DNA from: DHVE2 group archaeon
GTDB taxonomy: Archaea; Thermoplasmatota; Thermoplasmata; Thermoplasmatales; Aciduliprofundaceae
Assembly (NCBI GenBank): GCA_026993785.1
Contig: JALWRZ010000010.1
Location: 117,199-181,198, forward strand
Direction: 5' to 3'
Length of the DNA: 64,000 nucleotides
Below, in pieces: positions 18,141 to 26,414 of this stretch; within the stretch, counting starts at the first letter, position 1, and every line of letters begins with the position of its first letter. The translations under genes were made by a program, and so were the position numbers. The notes beneath the pieces are model-generated. The model worked only from the letters and a program-made list of their open reading frames with translations, was not told the DNA's origin and searched no databases.

Positions 18141-18153
18141 GGTATTCAATACC
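18141..18153. promoter_or_regulatory. 13-nt perfect dyad upstream of citrate synthase
   Basis: GGTATT-C-AATACC, a 6-1-6 palindrome centred 38 bases before the citrate synthase ATG. It is placed where a repressor of the citrate synthase/LeuCD operon could sit. No factor can be named. Confidence 0.4.
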
Positions 18154-18184
18154 TCCTCAGAATTCACACTGGGAGATGATAAGT

Positions 18185-19342
18185 ATGGGAGTTTTAAAGG
18201 AAGAAGGACCCATTCCGTATTCAAAAGGTCTTGAAGGTATTATCGCCGCCTTATCAGCAATAAGCGCCATCGATGGAATGAAGGGGAAGCTTGTTTATCG
18301 TGGCATACCCATAGAGATGCTGGCAAAGTACTCTACGTATGAGGAAACAGCATATCTCCTTCTCTATGGAGAGCTGCCTACAAAGAATGATCTTGATGAT
18401 TTTTCGGCGCAGATGAGAGAGCTTAGGTATTTACCACCTAAAGTGGAAGAATGTCTCAAGGAATTGCCACCGAACCCACATCCTATGGACGTGCTCAAAG
18501 TAGCTGTGGCCCATGCTGCACTATACGATCCCGACAGATTGAGATGCTGTCGCGAGGGTGTTATGCGTAAGGTCCTCAGAATAATCGCTCAGATACCAAC
18601 CATGATAGCGTATTATCACAGAACAAGGATTGGTGAGGATGTAGTACCTCCAGATCCTGATTTGAATCACGCTGCCAATTTTCTGTATATGTTGCATGGA
18701 AAGAAGCCCGATGAGGAGGAGGCAAGAATTTTCGATGTTGCGCTTATCCTCCACGCGGAGCATGGTTTGAACGCATCTACCTTTGCCGCCATGGTAACCG
18801 CTTCCACACTCTCAGATATAAATTCTGCTATAGTATCGGCCATAGGTGCCCTTAAGGGTCCGTTGCATGGAGGTGCCAACGAAAGAGTCCTTAAAATGCT
18901 GGATGAGATAGGCTCTCCAGATAAAGCAGAGGAATATGTTCTCAATGCCTTGAAGGAGAAACGCAGAGTCATGGGCTTCGGGCACCGGGTTTACAAGACC
19001 TATGATCCAAGGGCCAGAATTCTAAAGCAGTACGCAGAATATCTCTCAGATAAATACAATGATAGAAGATACATAGAGATAGGCAAGAAAATAGAGGAGG
19101 TTATGATTCGTGAATTGGGTAAGAAGGGAATATTCCCCAATGTAGATTTCTATTCAGGCATAGTGTATCACTTCTTGGGGATACCCAGGGATCTCTTTAC
19201 GCCTGTGTTTGCCATGGCCCGCTCCGTTGGATGGGCCGCCCATGTATGTGAGTACACCGCAAATAACCGCATATTCAGGCCACGTGCCTATTACATAGGT
19301 CCAGAATATGTGGAGTACGTTCCCATTGAGAAAAGGAGGTGA
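18185..19342 (+). CDS. gltA: Citrate synthase
   Basis: 385 residues from the ATG at 18185; GGGAGATGAT directly before it acts as Shine-Dalgarno, and the upstream in-frame extension to 18074 lacks similarity. Catalytic residues are visible: the histidine in LHAEHGLNAST, the histidine in KGPLHGGANE and the aspartate in the VDFYSG motif, with GFGHRVYKTYDPRA binding CoA/citrate. Length is that of the compact archaeal/Gram-positive citrate or 2-methylcitrate synthases. It condenses oxaloacetate with acetyl-CoA. It is first in an operon with leuC/leuD-type genes, overlapping the next by a few bases upstream of its Shine-Dalgarno. Confidence 0.93.
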   Translation: MGVLKEEGPIPYSKGLEGIIAALSAISAIDGMKGKLVYRGIPIEMLAKYSTYEETAYLLLYGELPTKNDLDDFSAQMRELRYLPPKVEECLKELPPNPHPMDVLKVAVAHAALYDPDRLRCCREGVMRKVLRIIAQIPTMIAYYHRTRIGEDVVPPDPDLNHAANFLYMLHGKKPDEEEARIFDVALILHAEHGLNASTFAAMVTASTLSDINSAIVSAIGALKGPLHGGANERVLKMLDEIGSPDKAEEYVLNALKEKRRVMGFGHRVYKTYDPRARILKQYAEYLSDKYNDRRYIEIGKKIEEVMIRELGKKGIFPNVDFYSGIVYHFLGIPRDLFTPVFAMARSVGWAAHVCEYTANNRIFRPRAYYIGPEYVEYVPIEKRR

Positions 19343-19344
19343 AA

Positions 19345-20607
19345 ATGTTGGGTAAAACAATGGCTGAGAAAATCATAGGAGAGCATGCAGGTAAAGAAGT
19401 CAAGGCCGGAGAGATAGTGGTAGCAAAGGTTGATGTAGCAATGGTTCAAGATGGTACAGGGCCACTGAGTGTGCAGGTTCTAAGAGAAATGGGGATGGAG
19501 CGTGTATTCAATCCAAATAACACAATACTTTTCTTAGATCACGCGACCCCATCTCCTAGAAAAGAGCTGAGCAATGCGCATAAAATTCTAAGAGAATTTT
19601 CAAAGAAAACAGGAGCATACCTTTCTGATGTAGGCGAGGGAGTATGCCATCAGCGCCTTGTGGAATCATGGGCCTCACCGGGCCAATTAATTGTGGGTGC
19701 GGATTCCCATACCTGCACCTCTGGTGCCTTGGGTGCCTTTGCCACAGGAATGGGAAGCACCGACGTTGCAATAGCCTTCGCTCTAGGAAAGGTATGGTTG
19801 CGCGTTCCTGAGACACACAGGTTCTATATAGAGGGCGAATTTCCTGAAGGTGTTTACTCAAAGGATTTAATTCTTCATATAATTGGTACTATAGGTGCAG
19901 ATGGTGCAACCTACAAGGCCATGGAGTTCATAGGACCTACGATAGAGAAGATGAGCATGGAATCGAGATTCACTATCACCAATATGGCCATTGAAGCTGG
20001 AGCCAAGACAGGTATGATTCCGCCAGATAATGTGACTAAGGAGTACCTTGAAAAAATGGGGCGTGGTGATAAATACAGAGAGATAAAGAGCGATGAGGAT
20101 GCCTGGTTTGAAAAGGATTATGAATTCAACGTGAGCACCCTTGAACCCACTGTATCTTTCCCGCATACTGTGGATAATACGAGAACCATAACCGAGGCAA
20201 AGAAGATGAATATACGTATTGATCAGGTGTATATAGGCACCTGCACAAATGGAAGGATTGAGGATCTGCGCGTTGCCGCAAAGATATTGGAAGGAAACAA
20301 GGTACACAAGAATACCCGGTTAATAGTTATACCTGCATCTCGGAGGGTTTATCTCCAAGCTCTCAAGGAAGGACTTCTTGAGATCTTTGTGGAGGCAGGA
20401 GCTGCAATAGAATCTCCAGGCTGCGGACCTTGCGTTGGAATTCACAAAGGAGTGCTTGCCGACGGTGAGAGGGTTCTGAGCACACAGAACCGCAACTTCA
20501 AGGGAAGAATGGGTAATCCCAATGCGGAGATCTATCTGGGCTCGCCTGCAACTGCAGCTGCAACTGCCATAGAGGGGAAGATTGCAGATCCCCGTGATTA
20601 TCTGTGA
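19345..20607 (+). CDS. Aconitase-superfamily large subunit (LeuC/HacA type)
   Basis: About 420 residues from the ATG at 19345 behind GGAGGTG. [4Fe-4S] ligands are the cysteines in GTCTNGRIEDL and in the SPGCGPCVGIH pair; GADSHTCTSGALG and FLDHATPSP are further family motifs. This two-subunit type covers isopropylmalate isomerase, homoaconitase and methanogen homologues. Because citrate synthase lies just upstream and an isocitrate-type dehydrogenase just downstream, I infer that with the small subunit it acts as an aconitase (citrate to isocitrate). No leucine genes are near. Confidence 0.88.
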   Translation: MLGKTMAEKIIGEHAGKEVKAGEIVVAKVDVAMVQDGTGPLSVQVLREMGMERVFNPNNTILFLDHATPSPRKELSNAHKILREFSKKTGAYLSDVGEGVCHQRLVESWASPGQLIVGADSHTCTSGALGAFATGMGSTDVAIAFALGKVWLRVPETHRFYIEGEFPEGVYSKDLILHIIGTIGADGATYKAMEFIGPTIEKMSMESRFTITNMAIEAGAKTGMIPPDNVTKEYLEKMGRGDKYREIKSDEDAWFEKDYEFNVSTLEPTVSFPHTVDNTRTITEAKKMNIRIDQVYIGTCTNGRIEDLRVAAKILEGNKVHKNTRLIVIPASRRVYLQALKEGLLEIFVEAGAAIESPGCGPCVGIHKGVLADGERVLSTQNRNFKGRMGNPNAEIYLGSPATAAATAIEGKIADPRDYL

Positions 20608-20617
20608 GGTGATGTGA

Positions 20618-21124
20618 ATGGAGAAAATAATTAAAGGCCGGGTATGGAAATTCGGAGATAATATATCCACGGATCACATCGCTCCTGGGCGCTATTTCCA
20701 TCTTCGCACAAATCTTCCAGAGCTTGCAAAGCATGTGTTGGAGGATGCGGATCCTGAATTTCCCAAGAAGGTTAAACCTGGAGACATCATTGCCGCTGGC
20801 AATAACTTCGGACTTGGGTCCTCCAGAGAGCATGCGCCGCGTATAATAAAGCTTGCAGGAGTAAGCTGCGTAATTGCCAAGAGTTTTGCGAGAATTTTCT
20901 ATCGCAATGCCTTCAACATAGGTCTTCCCCTGCTAATCGCAGATACGGATAAAATAGATGAAGGCGACGAACTGGAGATAGATCTCGAGAAGGGCTTAAT
21001 AAAAGATCTAACCAAGGGAATCACCATAGAAAGCACGCCGATCCCACCCTTCATGATGCGTCTCTTGGAAGATGGGGGCATAGTGGAGCACATAATGAAG
21101 CACGGCGATTTCAAAGTCGACTGA
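20618..21124 (+). CDS. Aconitase-superfamily small subunit (LeuD/HacB type)
   Basis: 168 residues, swivel domain of the aconitase family: [16 protein letters not shown] at the start and the invariant GSSREHAP loop. The specificity loop reads FHLRTN. Homoaconitase-type small subunits have YLRT while isopropylmalate isomerases usually have YLVY, so this protein is on the arginine-containing side and probably binds a tricarboxylate such as citrate or homocitrate. Start has GAGGTGATG upstream. 10 bp after the large subunit gene. Confidence 0.88.
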   Translation: MEKIIKGRVWKFGDNISTDHIAPGRYFHLRTNLPELAKHVLEDADPEFPKKVKPGDIIAAGNNFGLGSSREHAPRIIKLAGVSCVIAKSFARIFYRNAFNIGLPLLIADTDKIDEGDELEIDLEKGLIKDLTKGITIESTPIPPFMMRLLEDGGIVEHIMKHGDFKVD

Positions 21125-21211
21125 TTTTTTATTTCTTTATCTGATGCTTTTTATCCAAAATTATTTATGGGATAAACTTTTTGGAGTTCAAAACATAAGG
21201 AGGAGAATCTG

Positions 21212-21874
21212 TTGGATACCAAAATTAAAAAGGTTTCGATTATATTGTTGAGCCTTATTTTTTTGGCTCTTTTAGTGACACCCAATGTATATGCAGAGGA
21301 TATCCACCATGACTCGGGAACGGTGAATCTTCCAGGTGATCGTTACTGGGGCTACCATATGTCCCTCCCGGAAGGTGGCGGAATAAAGTACACGATCAAG
21401 GCTAACAACAGTGTAAATGTATATCTTTTAGACGATGCCAATCTGCAGAATTATGTGAGCGGCAGAAATTTCAAATACATAGAGCAGGGCTCTGCGCTGG
21501 ATGTCAAATCCGCAAGCATCGCTGTGGCTATAAACAAATCGACAGGGGGTGATTACTACCTTATCGTGGAAAGCGTGGATTACAAGGACGTGAATTTTAC
21601 CTACGAGCTAACCTACGGAAAGGATGTAGAGGTGTCCTTCCTAGACTTCCTAACTGGACTGAATACGACCTTCTGCCTTACAAGCCTAGTGGTTCTCATA
21701 ATATGGCTTGCCGTGGTTGTTTGGGTTTACAAGGATGCAAAGAGAAGAGGCAAAAGCGGCGTACTATGGGGCTTCGTTACCCTTATTCTCCCTCTTATAG
21801 GCCTGATAATATGGCTTATTGTGAGGCCTAAAAGAAAAGAGGGTGAAGTGGTTTATCTGCAGCCCCCACCATAA
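21212..21874 (+). CDS. Secreted beta-sandwich protein with C-terminal membrane hairpin, unknown function
   Basis: 220 residues starting from TTG at 21212, behind a strong AAGGAGGAG. An N-terminal signal peptide (IILLSLIFLALLVTPNVYA) is followed by ~125 residues of beta-rich outer domain resembling pre-peptidase C-terminal (PPC-like) domains. Then come a helix near residues 150-172, a short basic loop KDAKRRGKSG and a second helix, ending in a basic tail with PPP. No family is recognised with confidence. It is probably exported, with the sandwich outside and the tail inside. It lies after leuD with its own leader. Confidence 0.65.
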   Translation: MDTKIKKVSIILLSLIFLALLVTPNVYAEDIHHDSGTVNLPGDRYWGYHMSLPEGGGIKYTIKANNSVNVYLLDDANLQNYVSGRNFKYIEQGSALDVKSASIAVAINKSTGGDYYLIVESVDYKDVNFTYELTYGKDVEVSFLDFLTGLNTTFCLTSLVVLIIWLAVVVWVYKDAKRRGKSGVLWGFVTLILPLIGLIIWLIVRPKRKEGEVVYLQPPP

Positions 21875-21886
21875 AAAATTTAGAAT

Positions 21887-23095
21887 TCAGGGCTTTTGCC
21901 CTGTATATTTTTTCCATTTTTCTTCAAGTTTTGGATCCTTTAGAGTCTCAATCACGTAGTTTGCCATCTCCTCGCCAGTGGCACCATCTGGACGACCGGT
22001 CACCACGATTTTCCTCTCGAAATTATTGCAGATATCGATGGCCATGTCCAGACGCTTGGCTTTATCCTTAAATCCAAGATGCTCAAGCATCATCGCTCCA
22101 GCCTTTATCATGCTCATGGGATTTGCGTATTTTGCACGTCCTTCTTTAACCATCCGCAGTGCGGTTCCATGAATCGCTTCAAACATTGCATATCTCTTTC
22201 CTATGTTTGCACTTCCGGCCGTGCCAACACCGCCCTGAATCTGGGCAGCCTCATCTGTCAAGATATCTCCGTAAAGATTGGGAAGAACTATAACATCAAA
22301 CTGGGAACGACGGGATGGATCTATTAATTTTGCGGTCATAATATCTATGAACCAGTCATCCCACTCAATCTCTGGATAATCCTTGGCCACCTTTTCCGCC
22401 ATATCAAGGAAAAGTCCATCGCTCTTCTTTATAACATTGGCCTTCGTAACTACGGTTACCTTACGACGGTTGTTCTTCTTAGCATATTCAAATGCGGCCC
22501 TTATAATGCGCTCTGCTCCTGGTGCTGTTATTACCCTAAAATCAATGGCCAGCTCATCATCTATCATGACTCCCCGGGAACCAAGCATATATGCTCCTTC
22601 CGTGTTCTCCCTGAAGAATACCCAGTCTATGCCAAGCTCAGGAACCTTTACAGGACGAACATTGGCGAAGAGATCGAGGGCGCGGCGAAGAGCAACATTA
22701 GCACTCTCAATATTGGGCCAGGGATCTCCTTTCTTCGGCGTTGTTGTTGGACCCTTTAGAAGCACATGACATTTCTTTATTTCCTCAAGAACATCGTCTG
22801 GTACTGCCTGCATATGCTTCACACGATTCTTTATAGTAAGACCTTCTATCTTTCTGAACTCCACCTTACCCTCCTGAATTTCATCCCGCAATAGGTACTC
22901 TAGAACCCTTTGAGCCTGCTCTGTAATGTATGGTCCTATTCCATCGCCACCAGCCACGCCTATTATTATAGGCTTGAGCTTTGAGTAATCTATCCAGTCT
23001 CCCTCTTCCCTTATTCTCTTAGCTCTCTCAATCTGCTCTCTGAGAATTTCCTCAAAATGCTTTTTTGCCGCCTCTATCTCTTGCTCGTACATCAT
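21887..23095 (-). CDS. Isocitrate/isopropylmalate-type NAD(P)-dependent dehydrogenase
   Basis: 402 residues of the beta-decarboxylating dehydrogenase family: GGDGIGPYI, KGPTTTPKKG, FFRENTEGAYM, the metal-binding NLYGDILTDEAA and FEAIHGTA. The phosphorylated-serine region of bacterial ICDH is replaced by NIESANVALRRALDLFANVRP, with arginines that fit tricarboxylate binding. A ~35-residue charged N-terminal helix is extra. Beside citrate synthase and the LeuCD-type hydratase it is best read as isocitrate dehydrogenase making 2-oxoglutarate. Start ATGATG follows AGGTGAT; the first or second ATG may be used. Confidence 0.85.
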   Translation of the reverse strand: MMYEQEIEAAKKHFEEILREQIERAKRIREEGDWIDYSKLKPIIIGVAGGDGIGPYITEQAQRVLEYLLRDEIQEGKVEFRKIEGLTIKNRVKHMQAVPDDVLEEIKKCHVLLKGPTTTPKKGDPWPNIESANVALRRALDLFANVRPVKVPELGIDWVFFRENTEGAYMLGSRGVMIDDELAIDFRVITAPGAERIIRAAFEYAKKNNRRKVTVVTKANVIKKSDGLFLDMAEKVAKDYPEIEWDDWFIDIMTAKLIDPSRRSQFDVIVLPNLYGDILTDEAAQIQGGVGTAGSANIGKRYAMFEAIHGTALRMVKEGRAKYANPMSMIKAGAMMLEHLGFKDKAKRLDMAIDICNNFERKIVVTGRPDGATGEEMANYVIETLKDPKLEEKWKKYTGQKP

Positions 23096-23274
23096 ATCAC
23101 CTAATGGCTGGCATGCTCCAATATTTCTTAAATTTACCGATTGATGTTTTTAATCTCAAATTTTGAGGTGTGATATCCCAACCTCCTCTTACAAAATTCT
23201 GCCTTGATGTTCCTCTTGAAGAAATTTCTTTGTGGGGATATAATTTAATATAGGAGTATCACTTCGTGTAATCC

Positions 23275-24231
23275 GTGTTCAGAGAGATACCCACAGTGCT
23301 GACTGCCCAGGAAATAATCGATAAGGTGTTTCGCAGAGCCAAGAAGGTGGAGGTGCAGGTATTGCGCAACAGGCTACTCATGCACAAGAATTTAAGCATA
23401 GCAAAAATATTCACGGCGAGAGATGTGGCCGTATCCACCCTTAAAAGATACGTGGACAAGTTTCCCTATATCAATAAGATGCATCCATTCTATCGCTCAC
23501 TCCTCGATCTCCTTCTGGACAAAAATCAATATACGAAATCCTTAGGCTCCGTGGCTTGGGCCATGGGCAGAATAGAGGGATTAGCGGATAAATACTACAG
23601 GAAAATTAAAGGCTGTGGAGATGTGGAATGCGCTGTAAAATATCGCCGGGAGTTCTATGGAAGAGCTGCTTCGATAATAAAGCAGATTTCCCCGCATCTT
23701 CAGTTTCTGGCCCAGGCAAGGGAGGTTATGAAGAAGCTACCCGAGGTGGATACCTCGCTACCTACCATAGTTATCGCCGGATACCCCAATGTTGGAAAAT
23801 CAGAGCTTGTGAATAGGCTGAGCACAGCAAAACCTGAGATTGCGGCATATCCATTCACCACCAAGGGTATAATAGTAGGCCACCTGGATACCCCAAAGGG
23901 AAGAATACAGATAGTGGATACTCCCGGCCTATTGGATCGTCCCCTGGAGAAGAGAAACAAGATAGAGAAGCAGGCAATTCTCGCACTTAAGCACCTCGCA
24001 ACGCTAATTGTATTCCTTCTGGATCCCTCAGAGACATGTGGATATTCCCTAAAGGAGCAAGAGAATCTTCTCAGAGAGATACGAGGGGATTTCCATATAC
24101 CCATTCTGGAGGTGGAGAACAAGGTGGATCTCCTGCGCAGCGATTCCCCAAGAATTAAGATATCTGCGAAGACGGGGGAGGGTGTGGATTCCCTTGTAGA
24201 AGAGATTCTTTCGAGAATAGGGGCAGGCTGA
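23275..24231 (+). CDS. NOG1-family GTPase
   Basis: 318 residues. The N-terminal ~150 residues are the helical NOG1 domain (TVLTAQEIIDKVFRRAKKVE). The GTPase core has G1 AGYPNVGKSELV, G2 threonine in YPFTTKG, G3 DTPGLLDRPLEKRN, G4 NKVD and G5 SAKTGEG. NOG1/Obg-type GTPases help assemble the large ribosomal subunit. Start is GTG at 23275; a TTTAATATA element lies ~30 bases upstream, so it is probably leaderless. 34 bp before gltX. Confidence 0.88.
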   Translation: MFREIPTVLTAQEIIDKVFRRAKKVEVQVLRNRLLMHKNLSIAKIFTARDVAVSTLKRYVDKFPYINKMHPFYRSLLDLLLDKNQYTKSLGSVAWAMGRIEGLADKYYRKIKGCGDVECAVKYRREFYGRAASIIKQISPHLQFLAQAREVMKKLPEVDTSLPTIVIAGYPNVGKSELVNRLSTAKPEIAAYPFTTKGIIVGHLDTPKGRIQIVDTPGLLDRPLEKRNKIEKQAILALKHLATLIVFLLDPSETCGYSLKEQENLLREIRGDFHIPILEVENKVDLLRSDSPRIKISAKTGEGVDSLVEEILSRIGAG

Positions 24232-24265
24232 AAAACTTTATGAATGCAGCTGCTTATCCCTGCCC

Positions 24266-25945
24266 ATGGAAGATTTGCGTAATTTGATTCTCAAGTATGC
24301 GCTTCAGAACGCGATACTTCACGATGGCAAGGCGAATTACAAGGCTGTGATGGGTAAGATTATGGCGGAAAATCCATCCTTGCGATCTCGGGCAAGGGAG
24401 CTGATAGACGAAGTTAAGAAAATAGTGGAGGAAGTTAATTCCTTGGGTATAGAGATGCAGCGCAGGGAATTGGAGGAACTTGCCCCCGAGCTTCTTGAGA
24501 GGAGAAAAAAAGAGGAGAAGAAAGAGCTGGAGGATCTGCCTAATGTGCGTGGCGAGGTGAGAATGCGCCTGGCACCCAGTCCTTCTGGGCCTATGCATCT
24601 TGGCCAGTCCAGAATGGCGATACTCAACGATGAGTATGTTAAAAGATACGGAGGGGTTCTCTTTCTCAGGATAGAGGACACAAATCCTCATAATATCCTG
24701 CCTGAAGCCTATGATATGATCCCCGAGGATCTGGAGTGGCTAGGCGTGAAAGTCCACGAAATAGTAATTCAAAGCGATAGGTTCGAGATCTATTATGATT
24801 ATGCCCGCAAATTATTGGAGATGGGGAAGGCGTATATCACCACGGTGCCTGCTGAAGAGTGGAGAAAATTGAAGAGTGAGGGAAAGGCAACGAATGACAG
24901 AGATATACCTCCTGAAGAGCAGCTTGAGAGATGGGAAAAGATGCTTGCGGGGGAATATGATGAAGGGGAAGCGGTTTATGTGGTGAAGACCGATCTGAAG
25001 CATCCAAATCCTGCGATAAGAGACTGGGCAGCTTTTAGAATAATAAAAAATGCGGAGCATCCCAGGGTGGGAAATAGGTACATAGTTTATCCTCTGATGA
25101 ACTTCTCCGTGGCCATCGACGATCACGAATTGCGGCTTACCCATGTTCTTCGGGGGAAGGATCATTTGAACAACACATACAGGCAGATGTACCTCTACGA
25201 TTACTTTGGCTGGGAGAAACCAGTGTATATCCATTATGGATGGGTTACCATGCGTGATACTATTCTGAAGACCTCTGTCATAAAAGAGGGGATAAAGAAG
25301 GGAATATATTCAGGATGGGATGACCCCCGGCTTGGCACGCTTCGAGCCTTGGCAAAGAGGGGAATAAGACCCGAAGCCATAAGGAAATACTGGATAGAGG
25401 TGGGATTGAAGAGCGTGGATATAGAGTTCTCCTGGGATACGCTTTACGCGTATAATCGAGAACTTGTGGATCCCGTGGCCAAGAGATACTTCTTCGTGTG
25501 GAACCCTGTAAAGCTAAGGATAGAAGGAGTGGATAGATTAGAGGGTAAAGCGCCGCTCCATCCTTCAAAGAATATGGGGTTCCGCGAATACGTTTTAAAT
25601 GCCCCTGTGGAAGTATACATTACCATGGATGACTGGAAAAGTTTAAGCGAGGGTGAGATTTTCAGGCTCAAGGACCTGTGCAATGTGAAAAGGAAAGATG
25701 GTAGCGTGGAGTATCAGGGCAATGAGCTAAGCGTAGTGAAGAGAGGCGCAAAGATTATTCACTGGGTACCTGCAGCGGGGGCAATAAAATGCATAGTGAG
25801 AATGCCTGATGGAAAAATAAAGGAAGGTTACGCAGAGAAAGCAGCTAGAGAATCCATAGGCAACATAGTGCAATTCGAAAGATTCGGCTTTGTACAGCTT
25901 TACGAAAAAAATGGGGAGATTGAAGGATACTTTGCCCACAGATAA
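24266..25945 (+). CDS. gltX: Glutamyl-tRNA synthetase (archaeal type) with altered signature motifs
   Basis: 559 residues, full length for the archaeal non-discriminating GluRS/GlnRS-like branch. It has an N-terminal helical domain (1-95), catalytic Rossmann domain from RMRLAPSPSGPMHL, then SGWDDPRLGTLRALAKRG and a C-terminal beta-barrel anticodon domain. Two signature motifs deviate: HIGH reads HLGQ, and the KMSKS loop (usually LSTSKI in archaea) reads LKTSVI. The fold and the rest of the active site look intact (FLRIEDTNP), so the gene does not look decayed. It supplies Glu-tRNA(Glu) and probably Glu-tRNA(Gln) for amidation. Confidence 0.9.
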   Translation: MEDLRNLILKYALQNAILHDGKANYKAVMGKIMAENPSLRSRARELIDEVKKIVEEVNSLGIEMQRRELEELAPELLERRKKEEKKELEDLPNVRGEVRMRLAPSPSGPMHLGQSRMAILNDEYVKRYGGVLFLRIEDTNPHNILPEAYDMIPEDLEWLGVKVHEIVIQSDRFEIYYDYARKLLEMGKAYITTVPAEEWRKLKSEGKATNDRDIPPEEQLERWEKMLAGEYDEGEAVYVVKTDLKHPNPAIRDWAAFRIIKNAEHPRVGNRYIVYPLMNFSVAIDDHELRLTHVLRGKDHLNNTYRQMYLYDYFGWEKPVYIHYGWVTMRDTILKTSVIKEGIKKGIYSGWDDPRLGTLRALAKRGIRPEAIRKYWIEVGLKSVDIEFSWDTLYAYNRELVDPVAKRYFFVWNPVKLRIEGVDRLEGKAPLHPSKNMGFREYVLNAPVEVYITMDDWKSLSEGEIFRLKDLCNVKRKDGSVEYQGNELSVVKRGAKIIHWVPAAGAIKCIVRMPDGKIKEGYAEKAARESIGNIVQFERFGFVQLYEKNGEIEGYFAHR

Positions 25946-25947
25946 AT

Positions 25948-26193
25948 TCAGGTAATATTCACATAGGACGGGAATTTCTTGAGAAGGATTACATCACCCA
26001 CAGCCTTGACCCAGCGATATGGCACAACTACGGGCACACCGTCCTCCACCAGGAGCGGATTCGTTTTCTCCACATACAACCCGTAGATGATTTGCTCGTT
26101 GACATCCAGAAGAACATCCTTTATTGTGCCCAGAAGATAGCCCTTATCCGTATATATCTCGAGACCTATAAGCTCCGTTGCCTCCGTCATCAT
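25948..26193 (-). CDS. PRC-barrel domain protein
   Basis: 81 residues forming one PRC-barrel: IGLEIYTDKGYLLGTIKDVLLD, then VVPYRWVKAVGDVILLK. Archaeal single-domain PRC-barrel proteins are small and widely conserved; some are now linked to cell division (CdpB-type). No more specific role can be read here. It is convergent with gltX, 2 bp away. Start may be either of two adjacent ATGs. Confidence 0.82.
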   Translation of the reverse strand: MMTEATELIGLEIYTDKGYLLGTIKDVLLDVNEQIIYGLYVEKTNPLLVEDGVPVVVPYRWVKAVGDVILLKKFPSYVNIT

Positions 26194-26414
26194 TTTTAAT
26201 CCCCAAGGAGTATTATCTTGCTATTATTTAAATTCTTCTCTACGCTGTAAAGAAATGCAGAGCATTAAAACTTTGATTTCCTTGGCATGGCAATAAGGAG
26301 AAAAAGAAAAGCATTATAAGGGACGCAAATTTTAAGTATTTCGCAGCGATTGAAGCGTGATATAACTTCAAAAGAGATAGATATGATCAAAATAAGGAAC
26401 AGAGGCGAAAAATT

